64,000 nucleotides of DNA, taken from NCBI GenBank assembly GCA_026399075.1, contig JAPLRR010000029.1, positions 1 through 64,000 on the forward strand. The letters run 5' to 3'. The notes below the pieces were generated by a model. That model saw only the letters and a list, made by a program, of their open reading frames with translations. It did no database searches and was not told the DNA's origin. This stretch comes from Methylococcales bacterium (GTDB taxonomy: Bacteria; Pseudomonadota; Gammaproteobacteria; Methylococcales; Methylomonadaceae). A program made the position numbers and the translations under genes. This document shows positions 15,501 to 23,751 of this stretch, in pieces (the stretch's first letter is position 1; each line of letters opens with the position of its first letter).

Positions 15501-18268
15501 TAAAATGCCAAACCCCAAGTGGCTGTCAATGCGCCATTGCGCTCAAGTTGATAACCATTAACGTAATCTTCAACAGGCTGTAACCATTCCACACTCAAGC
15601 GGTTGCCCGCCAAATCGCCAGATGGCACCATGGCACTCAAGCCAAAACCGATATCCCAATAACGTCCACCGTAATTGAACGCGTAATCCATGGGCCCAAA
15701 TTGCTCTATCAACCCGTCAAATTGGCCTTTGACTGTCCCTTGTAAGGTGTAGACACCCCGCAAGGAAGCCGTCAGCCAGCTGGTCAAATTATAGCTGCCC
15801 CACGCGGTGGCTTGGAACACATCGCCCAAGGCGTAACCGGAAGGGTTTTGGTCTTGCATACGCACTGTGCCGTTGGCTTGCGCGCCCCAAGAAAATTGCG
15901 CCGCTTGCCCGGTATAAGTCAGGCTAGGCTTAAAATCCCAGGTGCCGCTACCTAGCTGCATCCCGTAATGGATATAGCCGCCATCCACTTGGTGGTTGCG
16001 CCGCAACTCAATGTTGACATCGCCCGTCGGTGCGCTAAATCCAGTCGCCAAATAGATATGGTGGGTATCATTGGCAAACAGCTTGACCAAGGCATACATG
16101 CCCAAATCACCAATGCCGCCAGTCTCATGACCGTTTTGCAAATGGTGGGGGATATGGTTGGCGATAGGCGTAGGCAGGCCATCAGCGCCTAGCGGGTTGC
16201 CGACGTTATTATTGGCCAGTTCGTCATAGTCAGCGCTGCGCAATCTATCCATGGTCATGCTCATCGTCATAAATTGCGGCATTAACATTAGTGTCAGCCA
16301 ATCGGTGGGTGCATACATCAAATCCAACATGTGCATATTCATGCTCATGGTATTCGGCGCAAGAAAACAGGGGTTGGGCCCACAGCCGCCTTCCACTATC
16401 GCCTGATTACCGACAGTCTGGCTGCCATGCAACAGATCGCCCCCTTGGCTGCCATACATAAACCGATAGCCGACCATCATATCGCCCGCCTTGGGCAGGA
16501 TATGGTCAAACATCACCCCAGCCGGGGCATGGGCACCGTGATGGTGGTGGCCATGATGGCTATGCCCGCTGGCGCTAGGCGCGGATAATGCCGCCAAATC
16601 AACAGATAAGGTGGCCGTGGCTGACCAAGCATCAAAATTATTAAAATTATCCGCGCTATTGCCGCCTAGCTGCAAGGAACCTTGGTGGCTGTAATATTCA
16701 AAGCCCAAGTCCAACGCAACGCCATGGGCAAATTGTTTGCCCAAGGTTACTCCACCGCTGATCGCGCCATATCCCGCCAAGCGGTAATCGCTGGAATAAT
16801 GGGCAGGTAGTTTGCTGCGGTCAAATGGCACGGTTTTATTGCTGAGGGAAAGGTCGCCATTATCCACGGCATCAGTCACATTATTGCCTTGGGCATCAAC
16901 ATAGCCACCGGTATTGGGGTCGATAAAATATTCTTTGCCATTGCCCGGGTTGTTGTCGTCAACATAGATTTCCCGCCCGCTCGCATCTACGGCATTGCTG
17001 AATTGTGCTTGCGACGTGACTAGGTAGGGGCTGTAAAAATTAGCAGCACTTTGGGAGTAATAGCGCACCCTAGGGGTTAGTGTCCAGCCTTGGCCTAAAG
17101 GCTGCGCCCAGTCGGCCTCAAAGGTGTGTGAGGTGATGCCCCAGTCGTCGCTAAAAATCCGGTAGCCCAGATGCACAGACGCATCCACGGCATTGATATA
17201 CTGCACATAACGGAAGTTGCCTGTGCCTTGGTTACGGGTGTCCGGGCGTTGTTCCAGCAGCGCTTGGATATTGGCACAAAGCAAGCCCAAATCCGACTGG
17301 GGGCACTGGTCTTGGCTTAACGGGTCAACAAATGCAACAGTAACGGCCTTGTAAGGGTTTTCCATATAACCCGTGCTACGGGTATAGCCTGCACTGGCCT
17401 CCAATAACGCGTCCTTGTTAAGAATTTGGGTTATGCCAAACGAAGTAGACCAGTCTTGGCGGGTACCGGTGGCTATATTCGGGTTGCCGATGGTGTCGTC
17501 ATCGCTGATGATTATTGAATCGTAGGCTTCATCACGGATAATGTAAGCGCTAGTGTCATGGTCATTGACGGCATAGGTGTTGCTGTGGGTATAGCTTAAA
17601 CCCACCGCCAAGGTGGTCAATTTTTGGTTGAAATCCCAGCGGCCATTGATATTGCCAAAACCGGATACATAATCGTCTTCTACAGAAACGCCGCCACCCA
17701 CGTCCAAAGCGCTGTTATCCCATTCATAACCCAGCTTGAAATCGCCTTGTTGGCGGGTTTCTGGTGATGCCATCGACAAGGTGTCCACTAGCTGGGTGTT
17801 GGTTTTGTAAGTTTCGTTGCCATTGGCATCGATGATGCCCTCAACCGGATTTAGGTTCTGGTCAAACAAGGCATTGGTATGGACCAGCAACGGCGTTGCG
17901 CCTGATAACACTTGGTTTGAACCAGTAAAGCCCCCATTACTGCCGAATGCCAAAGGCATACTGGCAACGGGCGTGGCCCCGCTCCACGTATCTTGTTCAT
18001 AATTAAAGCCAAACTTAAGCCGATCCGTCAGCTTAAATTGGGTGCTGCCCAACAAACTATCCACTTCAATGGGGTTAAAATTGCTGCTCGCGCCATACAG
18101 GTCGCGGTGACCTTCTTGATAATGCCCATAAGTAAAGCTGGTTTCTTCCTCTGCCGCATACGCTGCGGGCAATAACAGGCCGGGCAGGCAAATGGCGGCG
18201 GCAGTTAATGCCTGTAATGGCGACAGTGAAGGCTTGTCAGCTGTTGCTTGGGATAGGATTTGACACAT
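15500..18268 (-). CDS. DUF3570 outer-membrane protein fused to a second beta-barrel-like domain, copy 2
   Basis: The 922-residue product has a signal peptide ending P-A-A-Y-A-A (about 39), a DUF3570 half (about 40-565), a His-rich hinge (568-580, nine His) and a C-terminal transporter/Phenol_MetA_deg-like half (581-922) with a Met-rich block (641-673). Residues 93-99 are D-T-W-S-G-A-T, the expected FMN acceptor motif with T99, and a second SGAT lies at 122-125. The chain ends W-G-L-A-F, as outer-membrane barrels do. Its gene touches apbE by a TAATG overlap and follows a DUF4266 gene after 206 bases. Standard DUF3570 proteins are much shorter, so the double-domain form is notable. Molecular role unknown. 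Confidence 0.88.
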   Translation of the reverse strand: MCQILSQATADKPSLSPLQALTAAAICLPGLLLPAAYAAEEETSFTYGHYQEGHRDLYGASSNFNPIEVDSLLGSTQFKLTDRLKFGFNYEQDTWSGATPVASMPLAFGSNGGFTGSNQVLSGATPLLVHTNALFDQNLNPVEGIIDANGNETYKTNTQLVDTLSMASPETRQQGDFKLGYEWDNSALDVGGGVSVEDDYVSGFGNINGRWDFNQKLTTLAVGLSYTHSNTYAVNDHDTSAYIIRDEAYDSIIISDDDTIGNPNIATGTRQDWSTSFGITQILNKDALLEASAGYTRSTGYMENPYKAVTVAFVDPLSQDQCPQSDLGLLCANIQALLEQRPDTRNQGTGNFRYVQYINAVDASVHLGYRIFSDDWGITSHTFEADWAQPLGQGWTLTPRVRYYSQSAANFYSPYLVTSQAQFSNAVDASGREIYVDDNNPGNGKEYFIDPNTGGYVDAQGNNVTDAVDNGDLSLSNKTVPFDRSKLPAHYSSDYRLAGYGAISGGVTLGKQFAHGVALDLGFEYYSHQGSLQLGGNSADNFNNFDAWSATATLSVDLAALSAPSASGHSHHGHHHHGAHAPAGVMFDHILPKAGDMMVGYRFMYGSQGGDLLHGSQTVGNQAIVEGGCGPNPCFLAPNTMSMNMHMLDLMYAPTDWLTLMLMPQFMTMSMTMDRLRSADYDELANNNVGNPLGADGLPTPIANHIPHHLQNGHETGGIGDLGMYALVKLFANDTHHIYLATGFSAPTGDVNIELRRNHQVDGGYIHYGMQLGSGTWDFKPSLTYTGQAAQFSWGAQANGTVRMQDQNPSGYALGDVFQATAWGSYNLTSWLTASLRGVYTLQGTVKGQFDGLIEQFGPMDYAFNYGGRYWDIGFGLSAMVPSGDLAGNRLSVEWLQPVEDYVNGYQLERNGALTATWGLAF
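17972..17992 (-). other. Predicted FMN attachment motif (Dxx(S/T)GAT) in DUF3570 copy 2
   Basis: Codons 93-99 encode D-T-W-S-G-A-T, identical to the motif at 11301-11321 and in the same position after the signal peptide. T99 would carry FMN. The apbE gene starts at the stop codon of this same gene, which strengthens the prediction. Confidence 0.72.
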
Positions 18269-18428
18269 TGCGGTTTAACTTAAGCGGGATAATTAGGGCT
18301 GAAAAATGGTCGTTTTGCTAACTGGCTGACAGGGTGGCTTAAGTTTGTTTGTTGGGGCATGGCAGTAATTGGTTTGAGCTTTGGATTTAGGCGGTTAATG
18401 ACTGTTATTAGTTTATTAGGGCCCACGA

Positions 18429-18452
18429 CAACGTCTAAAGCCATTGCACTCC
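18429..18452 (+). repeat. Half copy of a dispersed inverted repeat
   Basis: This 24-base stretch (CAACGTCTAAAGCCATTGCA plus CTCC) equals the right arm of the full 74-base element at 42213-42286 with one change. It sits 22 bases after the DUF4266 stop, in the 206-base gap before the DUF3570 gene. The rest of the gap shows no gene. Confidence 0.65.
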
Positions 18453-18474
18453 ACTAACGTTAGCCAAAGCCTGC

Positions 18475-18696
18475 CTAATTGCAACCACACCCCCCGCCTT
18501 TGGCGGAACCGCTACCTGTGGAAGCTTCCCTGCTGCCGTAGTTATGCGCGCGGTACAGACTTTGTGCCGGATGCGGATCCAAAGCCATTTCGGGTTTGGC
18601 CAAAGTACCACGATCCCACGGCTGCACTGGGCTGCAAGCAGACAAGCACCCACCAAAAAGAATTGTTAAGGACAACAAAAACCGTTTTTTATCCAT
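18475..18696 (-). CDS. DUF4266 lipoprotein with Cys-x-Cys tail, copy 2
   Basis: The 73-residue product has lipobox L-S-A-C21, the family core Q-P-W-D-R-G-T-L-A-K-P-E-M-A and H-N-Y-G-S-R-E, then a Gly/Ser linker ending G-G-G-C-G-C-N. It closely matches the copy at 11587. The lipid anchor should tether it to a membrane facing the periplasm. The gene lies 18 bases downstream of the TlpA-like gene and upstream of DUF3570, so its cysteines are plausible substrates for that thioredoxin. Function unknown. Confidence 0.88.
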   Translation of the reverse strand: MDKKRFLLSLTILFGGCLSACSPVQPWDRGTLAKPEMALDPHPAQSLYRAHNYGSREASTGSGSAKGGGCGCN

Positions 18697-18714
18697 CGGT
18701 TGGCAATGCCATGG

Positions 18715-19254
18715 CTATTTCGCCGACAACAAACCCTGAATGGTGGATTGCAATTCGTCGGCGGCGCCTGGCCTAAAGCCTAGGTGGATATGGTGCACCA
18801 CGCCTTTATTGTCAATAATATAAGACGATGGCATAGCTTGTACGTCAAAATCCTTGGCGCATTGCTTGCTGGCATCTGCCGCTACCGGAAAGCTGGCGGG
18901 TATTTTTGCCAAAAACGTGTTGGCATCGTCGGCATTTTCATCCATATTGACCCCAACGATCTGTAACCCTTGCCCGCCCAACTGTTTGTGCAGTTCATTA
19001 AGAAACGGGAACGATTGGGCGCAAGGCCCACACCAAGAAGCCCAAAAGTCCACATAAACCACTTTGCCCTTGTATTGGCTTAATTTGCCGGCTTGGCCCG
19101 CGCCTAAGGCCGACAGTTCGCAGTCCGGGGCTTTATCACCAACAGCAACGGCCGAGGCGGCAGGTGCAGCCAGCAAGGCCAGGGCCGTCATCAATAATGC
19201 CAAACTTTGCTTAGCGTTCAATAATAAAGTGGGGTAGGCTGGATGGGTAATCAT
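18715..19254 (-). CDS. TlpA-like periplasmic thioredoxin
   Basis: The 179-residue product has a hydrophobic export signal (about 15-36) and a thioredoxin fold with active site W-C75-G-P-C78, preceded by V-V-Y-V-D-F-W-A-S and followed by the cis-Pro loop Q-A-M-P-S-S-Y-I-I-D. It resembles TlpA/ResA reductases. First gene of the TlpA-DUF4266-DUF3570-ApbE cassette, with short spacing to DUF4266. The likely task is keeping thiols of the DUF4266 tail or other exported partners reduced; this is inferred from the context. Confidence 0.93.
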   Translation of the reverse strand: MITHPAYPTLLLNAKQSLALLMTALALLAAPAASAVAVGDKAPDCELSALGAGQAGKLSQYKGKVVYVDFWASWCGPCAQSFPFLNELHKQLGGQGLQIVGVNMDENADDANTFLAKIPASFPVAADASKQCAKDFDVQAMPSSYIIDNKGVVHHIHLGFRPGAADELQSTIQGLLSAK

Positions 19255-19348
19255 AACTCAAGCGTAAGTAATTAGGGTTAAAGGGCAAAATGTTGACGTT
19301 ACGTGTCTTTTACCAAAAGCTAAGGCTATTGGCCCGTATTAGTTGGGA

Positions 19349-19364
19349 AGCGCTTAGGCGCTTT
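19349..19364. terminator. Small palindrome after the 19396 gene
   Basis: AAGCGC-TTAG-GCGCTT, a perfect 6-base-pair stem 31 bases beyond the stop of the minus-strand gene at 19396 and upstream of the cassette start. Could be a weak terminator or an operator; no T-tract. Confidence 0.35.
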
Positions 19365-19395
19365 GGCTACAAACACTAAGGGATAAATCCAACGG

Positions 19396-19839
19396 TTATT
19401 GATTTTGTTTTTTAACAATTGACGTACCCGCATGGATATTCGATTTAGTCATGCAATGGTAGGATACGTCATATTGCCTACTGGCGGCGGTGGTTTTATC
19501 CACCATCACATCATAAGTCCCATTGCCGCCAGCTATTGCTAACAATGGGCTATAAATATCATCCCCACCATTGCTGTCCGTCGTATTGCCCGCCAACAAA
19601 CCTTTTTGCACTTGTAAACTCAACAGCGCCGTACCCGGGGTGTCGTCATTCACTTGTAACTCCAGACGGGAGGCATTGCCATGGCCATCGTTATAGCATT
19701 TAACTTGGAAATAATCGGTTGCACCAGCTGTAGGGCCTAAAACTTCGTTATTCCACGCATGGGCCGCCGCCGTACCCGCGTAAGTGCAATAAAATATTAA
19801 GGCGCAAGCCCAAGGCCAGTATTTTAGGTTGCTGTTCAT
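19396..19839 (-). CDS. Small secreted protein of a local paralogue family, member C (mature N-terminal His)
   Basis: The start at 19839 (Met-Asn-Ser-Asn-Leu) has GAGG upstream. The signal peptide probably ends T-A-A-A, leaving His-Ala-Trp-Asn-Asn at the mature N terminus, though a cut after A-H-A is also possible. It shares with members A and B the block G-P-T-A-G-A-T-D-Y-F-Q-V-K-C and, late, Y-D-V-S-Y-H-C-M, so two conserved cysteines. It lies just upstream of the flavinylation cassette on the same strand. Role unknown; an exported copper or substrate-binding protein is one possibility. Confidence 0.78.
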   Translation of the reverse strand: MNSNLKYWPWACALIFYCTYAGTAAAHAWNNEVLGPTAGATDYFQVKCYNDGHGNASRLELQVNDDTPGTALLSLQVQKGLLAGNTTDSNGGDDIYSPLLAIAGGNGTYDVMVDKTTAASRQYDVSYHCMTKSNIHAGTSIVKKQNQ

Positions 19840-19992
19840 CGTTATCCTCATTGCGCCTGTTTTGGCGATAATAGGTTTGGTAAAAATCACAATTATCTAT
19901 GCAAATCTTAGGCCAAATTAAAACGATGGACGACCATAAGTTTTGGCTGTCTCTGTTGATGTAGTGGAGTTTTAAGTTTGTGTAGTTAACGG

Positions 19993-20847
19993 TTATTTAT
20001 TGCGCTTTTTTTGTAAGGCATCCAATTTTGACAAGGCCAGTTGACGGATGGTTTCGTCGTCGTCATTAATGGCTTGTTGCAGCAAGGTGGCATCGTCGCC
20101 TATCCCATCCACGGCCATTAAGCGCACACCGGCATCGCTATCATGCAGGGCATTTTGAAGTGCGGCTACCGCTGCCGAACCCTCCCGATGGGCATAACTG
20201 GAAACCGCCTGCGCCCGCACCGTCGCATCCGGGTCAGACAATGCGGTTTCCAGGACATTTTTTACTTGCGCATCGCCTGGCCTGCCTGCGGACATTAAGG
20301 CACCGACGGCAGCGGCACGGACACTGGCATCATTGGATTTTGCCTGGGCAATTAAGTCATCGGTCTGGTCTGGTTCACTTTCATCCACCGAACTGGCGCT
20401 GGCTATAGCGGGCGGCTTATTGCTGGCTTGGGGACTGTTGCAATTGGTGGCTGAGTATTGGCTACCAATCACCCACATTTCGGCAGCCTTAGGCGGCGCG
20501 GCTTTCTTCCCCGGTTTGTGGTTGCGGACTATCAAATCGGCTTTATGCGCCAACAAACATTCGACAATTTTTTGCGGCGTGGATGCCACACAAGTTGCCG
20601 TCACCAAGCCTTCTGGCAAAGCCGAATAATGGATCGGCACACCTGTTTTTGCCGTGATGGTGTCTAGCACTTGGGCTAAGGGCGCTAAGCGCACTTCCAG
20701 CTGTAGCTCACTGCCAGGATCTGTGGCCTGCACCCAACCGATCAGGCTACCGTCGGTTTGCCCTGCCGCCTGCACATAAGGGCTGGCCGATAAACTGAGC
20801 GCTAAGATGAAAACCGCCGTGATGGCATTGACCTTAAGTTGTGCCAT
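19993..20847 (-). CDS. Exported STN-like plus HEAT-repeat protein
   Basis: The 284-residue product has a signal peptide (about 1-28, ending V-Q-A-A). Residues about 35-125 look like the short STN/secretin N-terminal fold: L-x-L-E-V-R-L-A-P-L-A-Q-V-L-D-T-I-T-A-K-T-G-V-P-I-H-Y followed by C-V-A-S-T-P-Q-K-I-V-E-C-L-L. Residues about 165-280 hold HEAT repeats with the A-D-x-S-V-R-A-A-A-V-type helix pairs. The gene starts 3 bases after the glnE stop, so it is co-transcribed with glnE, yet it is periplasmic. Probably a protein-protein interaction module; its partner is unknown. Confidence 0.78.
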   Translation of the reverse strand: MAQLKVNAITAVFILALSLSASPYVQAAGQTDGSLIGWVQATDPGSELQLEVRLAPLAQVLDTITAKTGVPIHYSALPEGLVTATCVASTPQKIVECLLAHKADLIVRNHKPGKKAAPPKAAEMWVIGSQYSATNCNSPQASNKPPAIASASSVDESEPDQTDDLIAQAKSNDASVRAAAVGALMSAGRPGDAQVKNVLETALSDPDATVRAQAVSSYAHREGSAAVAALQNALHDSDAGVRLMAVDGIGDDATLLQQAINDDDETIRQLALSKLDALQKKRNK

Positions 20848-20850
20848 AGC

Positions 20851-23751
20851 CTAGGCCATCAACTCATGCCAAATCGGCACCACTTGCTGGCTGTAATCAG
20901 ACACTTCAAGGCTATTGATGACGGTGGGTTCACCTTGCAAAACCAGCTTATGGCCTAAATCCCGGTAATGGCAATAAGCGGCCTTAAGGGTTTCGGCTTG
21001 GGCTGGTGACATAAACTGGCAGGCTTGCAAGCCTTCAAGCAACCTGACGTTATCGGTGTACACCGTCAATTCAGGGAATTGTCCCGCGAGTGCCAGAACC
21101 CCAAATTGGACAATAAACTCAATATCAGCAATGCCGCCTTGGCTTTGTTTTAGGTCAAATTGCCCGGCTTCTTTGGTGTCCAGCGCCTCGCGCATTTTTT
21201 TGCGCATCTCACGCACTTCGGTTTTTAACACGGTGGTGTCCCTAGGGAGGCTTAGTATTCGGTGGCGTATGGCTTCATAGGCCGTTTTTAACCGTGGGTC
21301 GCCCGCAATAAACCGCCCCCGCACCAAGGCTTGATGCTCCCATGTCCATGCTTGGTTTTTAAAATAATCTTCATAGACTTTTATATGCGTAACCAGCAAG
21401 CCGGAATCGCCGCTAGGCCGTAAGCGCATATCTACTTCATAAAGCACACCCGACAGCATCTTGGTGTCCAGTATATGCCGGATTTTTAGCCCCAAACGGC
21501 CATAAAACTGGGCGCTGGCAATCGGTTTTTCACCATCAGTCAGGGCATTGCCATCGTGGTCATCGTATAAAAACACCATGTCCAAATCCGAGCCATAGCC
21601 TAGTTCTATGCCACCCAGCTTGCCCAGACCCAGCACGGCAAAACCTTTCGATTGGCCATTGGCAGCTGGCGGACAACCATGCTTTTCGGTGAGCATCAGC
21701 CAAGCCCTATCCACCACATGGGCAACGATGCTTTCAGCAATCATAGTCAGATAATCACTGACCACCATCACCGGAATAGCGCCCATAATATCGGCGGCAG
21801 CAACCCGCAACACGTTTTGCTGCTTAAATTGCCGTAGCACAATCATCAGCTGCTCCAAGTCTTGCACGTCTATGGTGGCCAATAGCGCGTCCAACTGCGC
21901 ATCAAGGTCGGCTTTGTCCAGCGGGTCGAATAAGGTGCGGGTGTCCAACAGCTCATCGAACAACAAGGGATAACGGGACAAATAATCGCAAATCCACGGG
22001 CTGGCCGATGACAGCCTTAGCAATTGTGCCAAAGCATCGGGATTTTCTGCCAATAATGACAAATACACATTGCGACCGGCCACCGCCTCAAACAAAGCCA
22101 GCAGACGCTTTAAGGTAGTATTTGGATTGTCAACTTGCGCCAAGGCCGCAATCATTAGCGGCATTAGGCGGTCTAGCACTTTCGCGCCTTTGTTGGTCAA
22201 CCGTCTGATGGGGGACGACTGCTTAAAGTGTTTGATGGCCATCAGGCTTTCGTCAGCCTGTTGGAAACCATAAGCTGTCAAAGTGTCCAGCAATTGCGCA
22301 TCATCAGCCGCCGCCCCTGTCCAAACCTGTAGGCTAAGCTGGTCTTGCGTTTCTTGCTTGGATAACGAAAACACTTGATCAAACACCGCATGGACGTTTG
22401 CCCTGACGCTATCCAAATGGTCTTTAAAAGTTTGCCAATCAGGATAATCCAAGGAATAAGCGAGGATTTGCCGGACGTTTGTTGTAGTCGGCAAATCGTG
22501 GGTTTGCTGGTCTTGATATTGCTGGATATGGTTTTCCACGCGCCGCAAAAAACCATAAGATTGCTGCAATTGGGCCGCGTCGTCAGCGGTCAGCAGACCT
22601 AGCTTGCCTAGCCTGTCCAAAACGTCCAAAATGCCCCGGGTTTGCAAAGATTTTTCATTGCCCCCGCGTATCAGCTGGAACGCTTGGCCGATAAATTCAA
22701 CCTCGCGGATCCCGCCTGGCCCCAACTTCACATTGTCCATGCGGTCTTTACGCTTTAATTCTTGGGTGATTTGCGCTTTTAAGGAACGCAGCTCCTCAAA
22801 CGCGCCGTAATCCAAATAACGCCTATACACAAAAGCTTGCAGCATCGCCATGAGTTGCTTGCCCGTGTTAAAGTCACCGGCAACTTGCCGCGCCTTAATC
22901 ATCGCATAACGTTCCCATTCCCTCGCTTGGGTCTGGTAATAGTGTTCCATGCCATCAAACGTCATGATGATTGGGCCGCTGTCGCCAAAAGGCCGTAAGC
23001 GGATGTCAGTGCGGAACACAAAACCTTCCACCGTGATTTCATCCAAGACCTTGACCAATTGCTGGCATAAGCGGGTGAAAAACTCGCCATAGCTGGTGGC
23101 TTTACGGTCAGCCAACACGCCGTTTTCGGCATAAGCAAAAATCAAATCGATATCCGACGAATAATTCAGCTCATAAGCCCCCAATTTACCCATGCCCAAC
23201 ACAATGATTTGCTGGGGGCTACCATCAGCCAACACGGGCGTGCCATATTTTGCACAAGCTTGTGTATAGAGCCAAGCCAGGGCGTATTGGATACAAGCAT
23301 CGGCTAGCCAGGACACTTCCGCTAAGGTTTCCGATAATGGTGCCCAGCCAGCCAAATCGCGCCAAGCAATCCTGACCATTTCCCGCCGCCGGAATAAACG
23401 CAGCGCCTGCATTAAACCAGCCATATCCCCAGGCTGCAAGCCCGCCAGTTTTTCGGCATAACGGGGTTCAGGATAGCTTGCCAGCAGGTCACCACTTGCA
23501 TCCAAATCCAGCAACAATGCGGGTCTTCGTAAACAGCTTTCGGAAATAAATTCGCTAGCACACCACACGTTGACCCATGCGGCGGCAAGCTGGGGGCTAG
23601 GCTTAAATGCCAAGCCCTGTGCCGCCAACTGTTCCTGCCATCGGGTCAAGGAGGCGGACACAGCGGGGCGCAATGCTTCAGGCAGTTGATCAAGTTCTGT
23701 TACGGGGGTATCACTAAAAGACATAAGAAAGCCCGGCAAATAGTCCATCAT
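20851..23751 (-). CDS. glnE: Bifunctional glutamine synthetase adenylyltransferase/deadenylase
   Basis: GlnE attaches and removes AMP on glutamine synthetase according to nitrogen status, through PII. The 966-residue length is normal. Two nucleotidyltransferase domains are visible: the first with G-M-G-K-L-G-A-Y-E-L-N-Y-S-S-D200-I-D202, the second around residue 700 with G-L-G-K-L-G-G-I-E-L-G-Y-G-S-D-L-D. The start is ambiguous: 23751, 23748 or 23724 (Met-Ser-Phe-Ser), none with a strong ribosome site. Followed by the HEAT-repeat gene with 3 bases between. Confidence 0.97.
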   Translation of the reverse strand: MMDYLPGFLMSFSDTPVTELDQLPEALRPAVSASLTRWQEQLAAQGLAFKPSPQLAAAWVNVWCASEFISESCLRRPALLLDLDASGDLLASYPEPRYAEKLAGLQPGDMAGLMQALRLFRRREMVRIAWRDLAGWAPLSETLAEVSWLADACIQYALAWLYTQACAKYGTPVLADGSPQQIIVLGMGKLGAYELNYSSDIDLIFAYAENGVLADRKATSYGEFFTRLCQQLVKVLDEITVEGFVFRTDIRLRPFGDSGPIIMTFDGMEHYYQTQAREWERYAMIKARQVAGDFNTGKQLMAMLQAFVYRRYLDYGAFEELRSLKAQITQELKRKDRMDNVKLGPGGIREVEFIGQAFQLIRGGNEKSLQTRGILDVLDRLGKLGLLTADDAAQLQQSYGFLRRVENHIQQYQDQQTHDLPTTTNVRQILAYSLDYPDWQTFKDHLDSVRANVHAVFDQVFSLSKQETQDQLSLQVWTGAAADDAQLLDTLTAYGFQQADESLMAIKHFKQSSPIRRLTNKGAKVLDRLMPLMIAALAQVDNPNTTLKRLLALFEAVAGRNVYLSLLAENPDALAQLLRLSSASPWICDYLSRYPLLFDELLDTRTLFDPLDKADLDAQLDALLATIDVQDLEQLMIVLRQFKQQNVLRVAAADIMGAIPVMVVSDYLTMIAESIVAHVVDRAWLMLTEKHGCPPAANGQSKGFAVLGLGKLGGIELGYGSDLDMVFLYDDHDGNALTDGEKPIASAQFYGRLGLKIRHILDTKMLSGVLYEVDMRLRPSGDSGLLVTHIKVYEDYFKNQAWTWEHQALVRGRFIAGDPRLKTAYEAIRHRILSLPRDTTVLKTEVREMRKKMREALDTKEAGQFDLKQSQGGIADIEFIVQFGVLALAGQFPELTVYTDNVRLLEGLQACQFMSPAQAETLKAAYCHYRDLGHKLVLQGEPTVINSLEVSDYSQQVVPIWHELMA

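Noticed and set aside
11890-19839. A-G-A-T-D in the small secreted proteins as extra flavinylation sites
   Set aside because: The ApbE consensus needs Asp three residues before Ser/Thr-Gly-Ala-Thr; these lack both the Asp and the Ser/Thr-Gly order, and one member has Ile in place of Thr.
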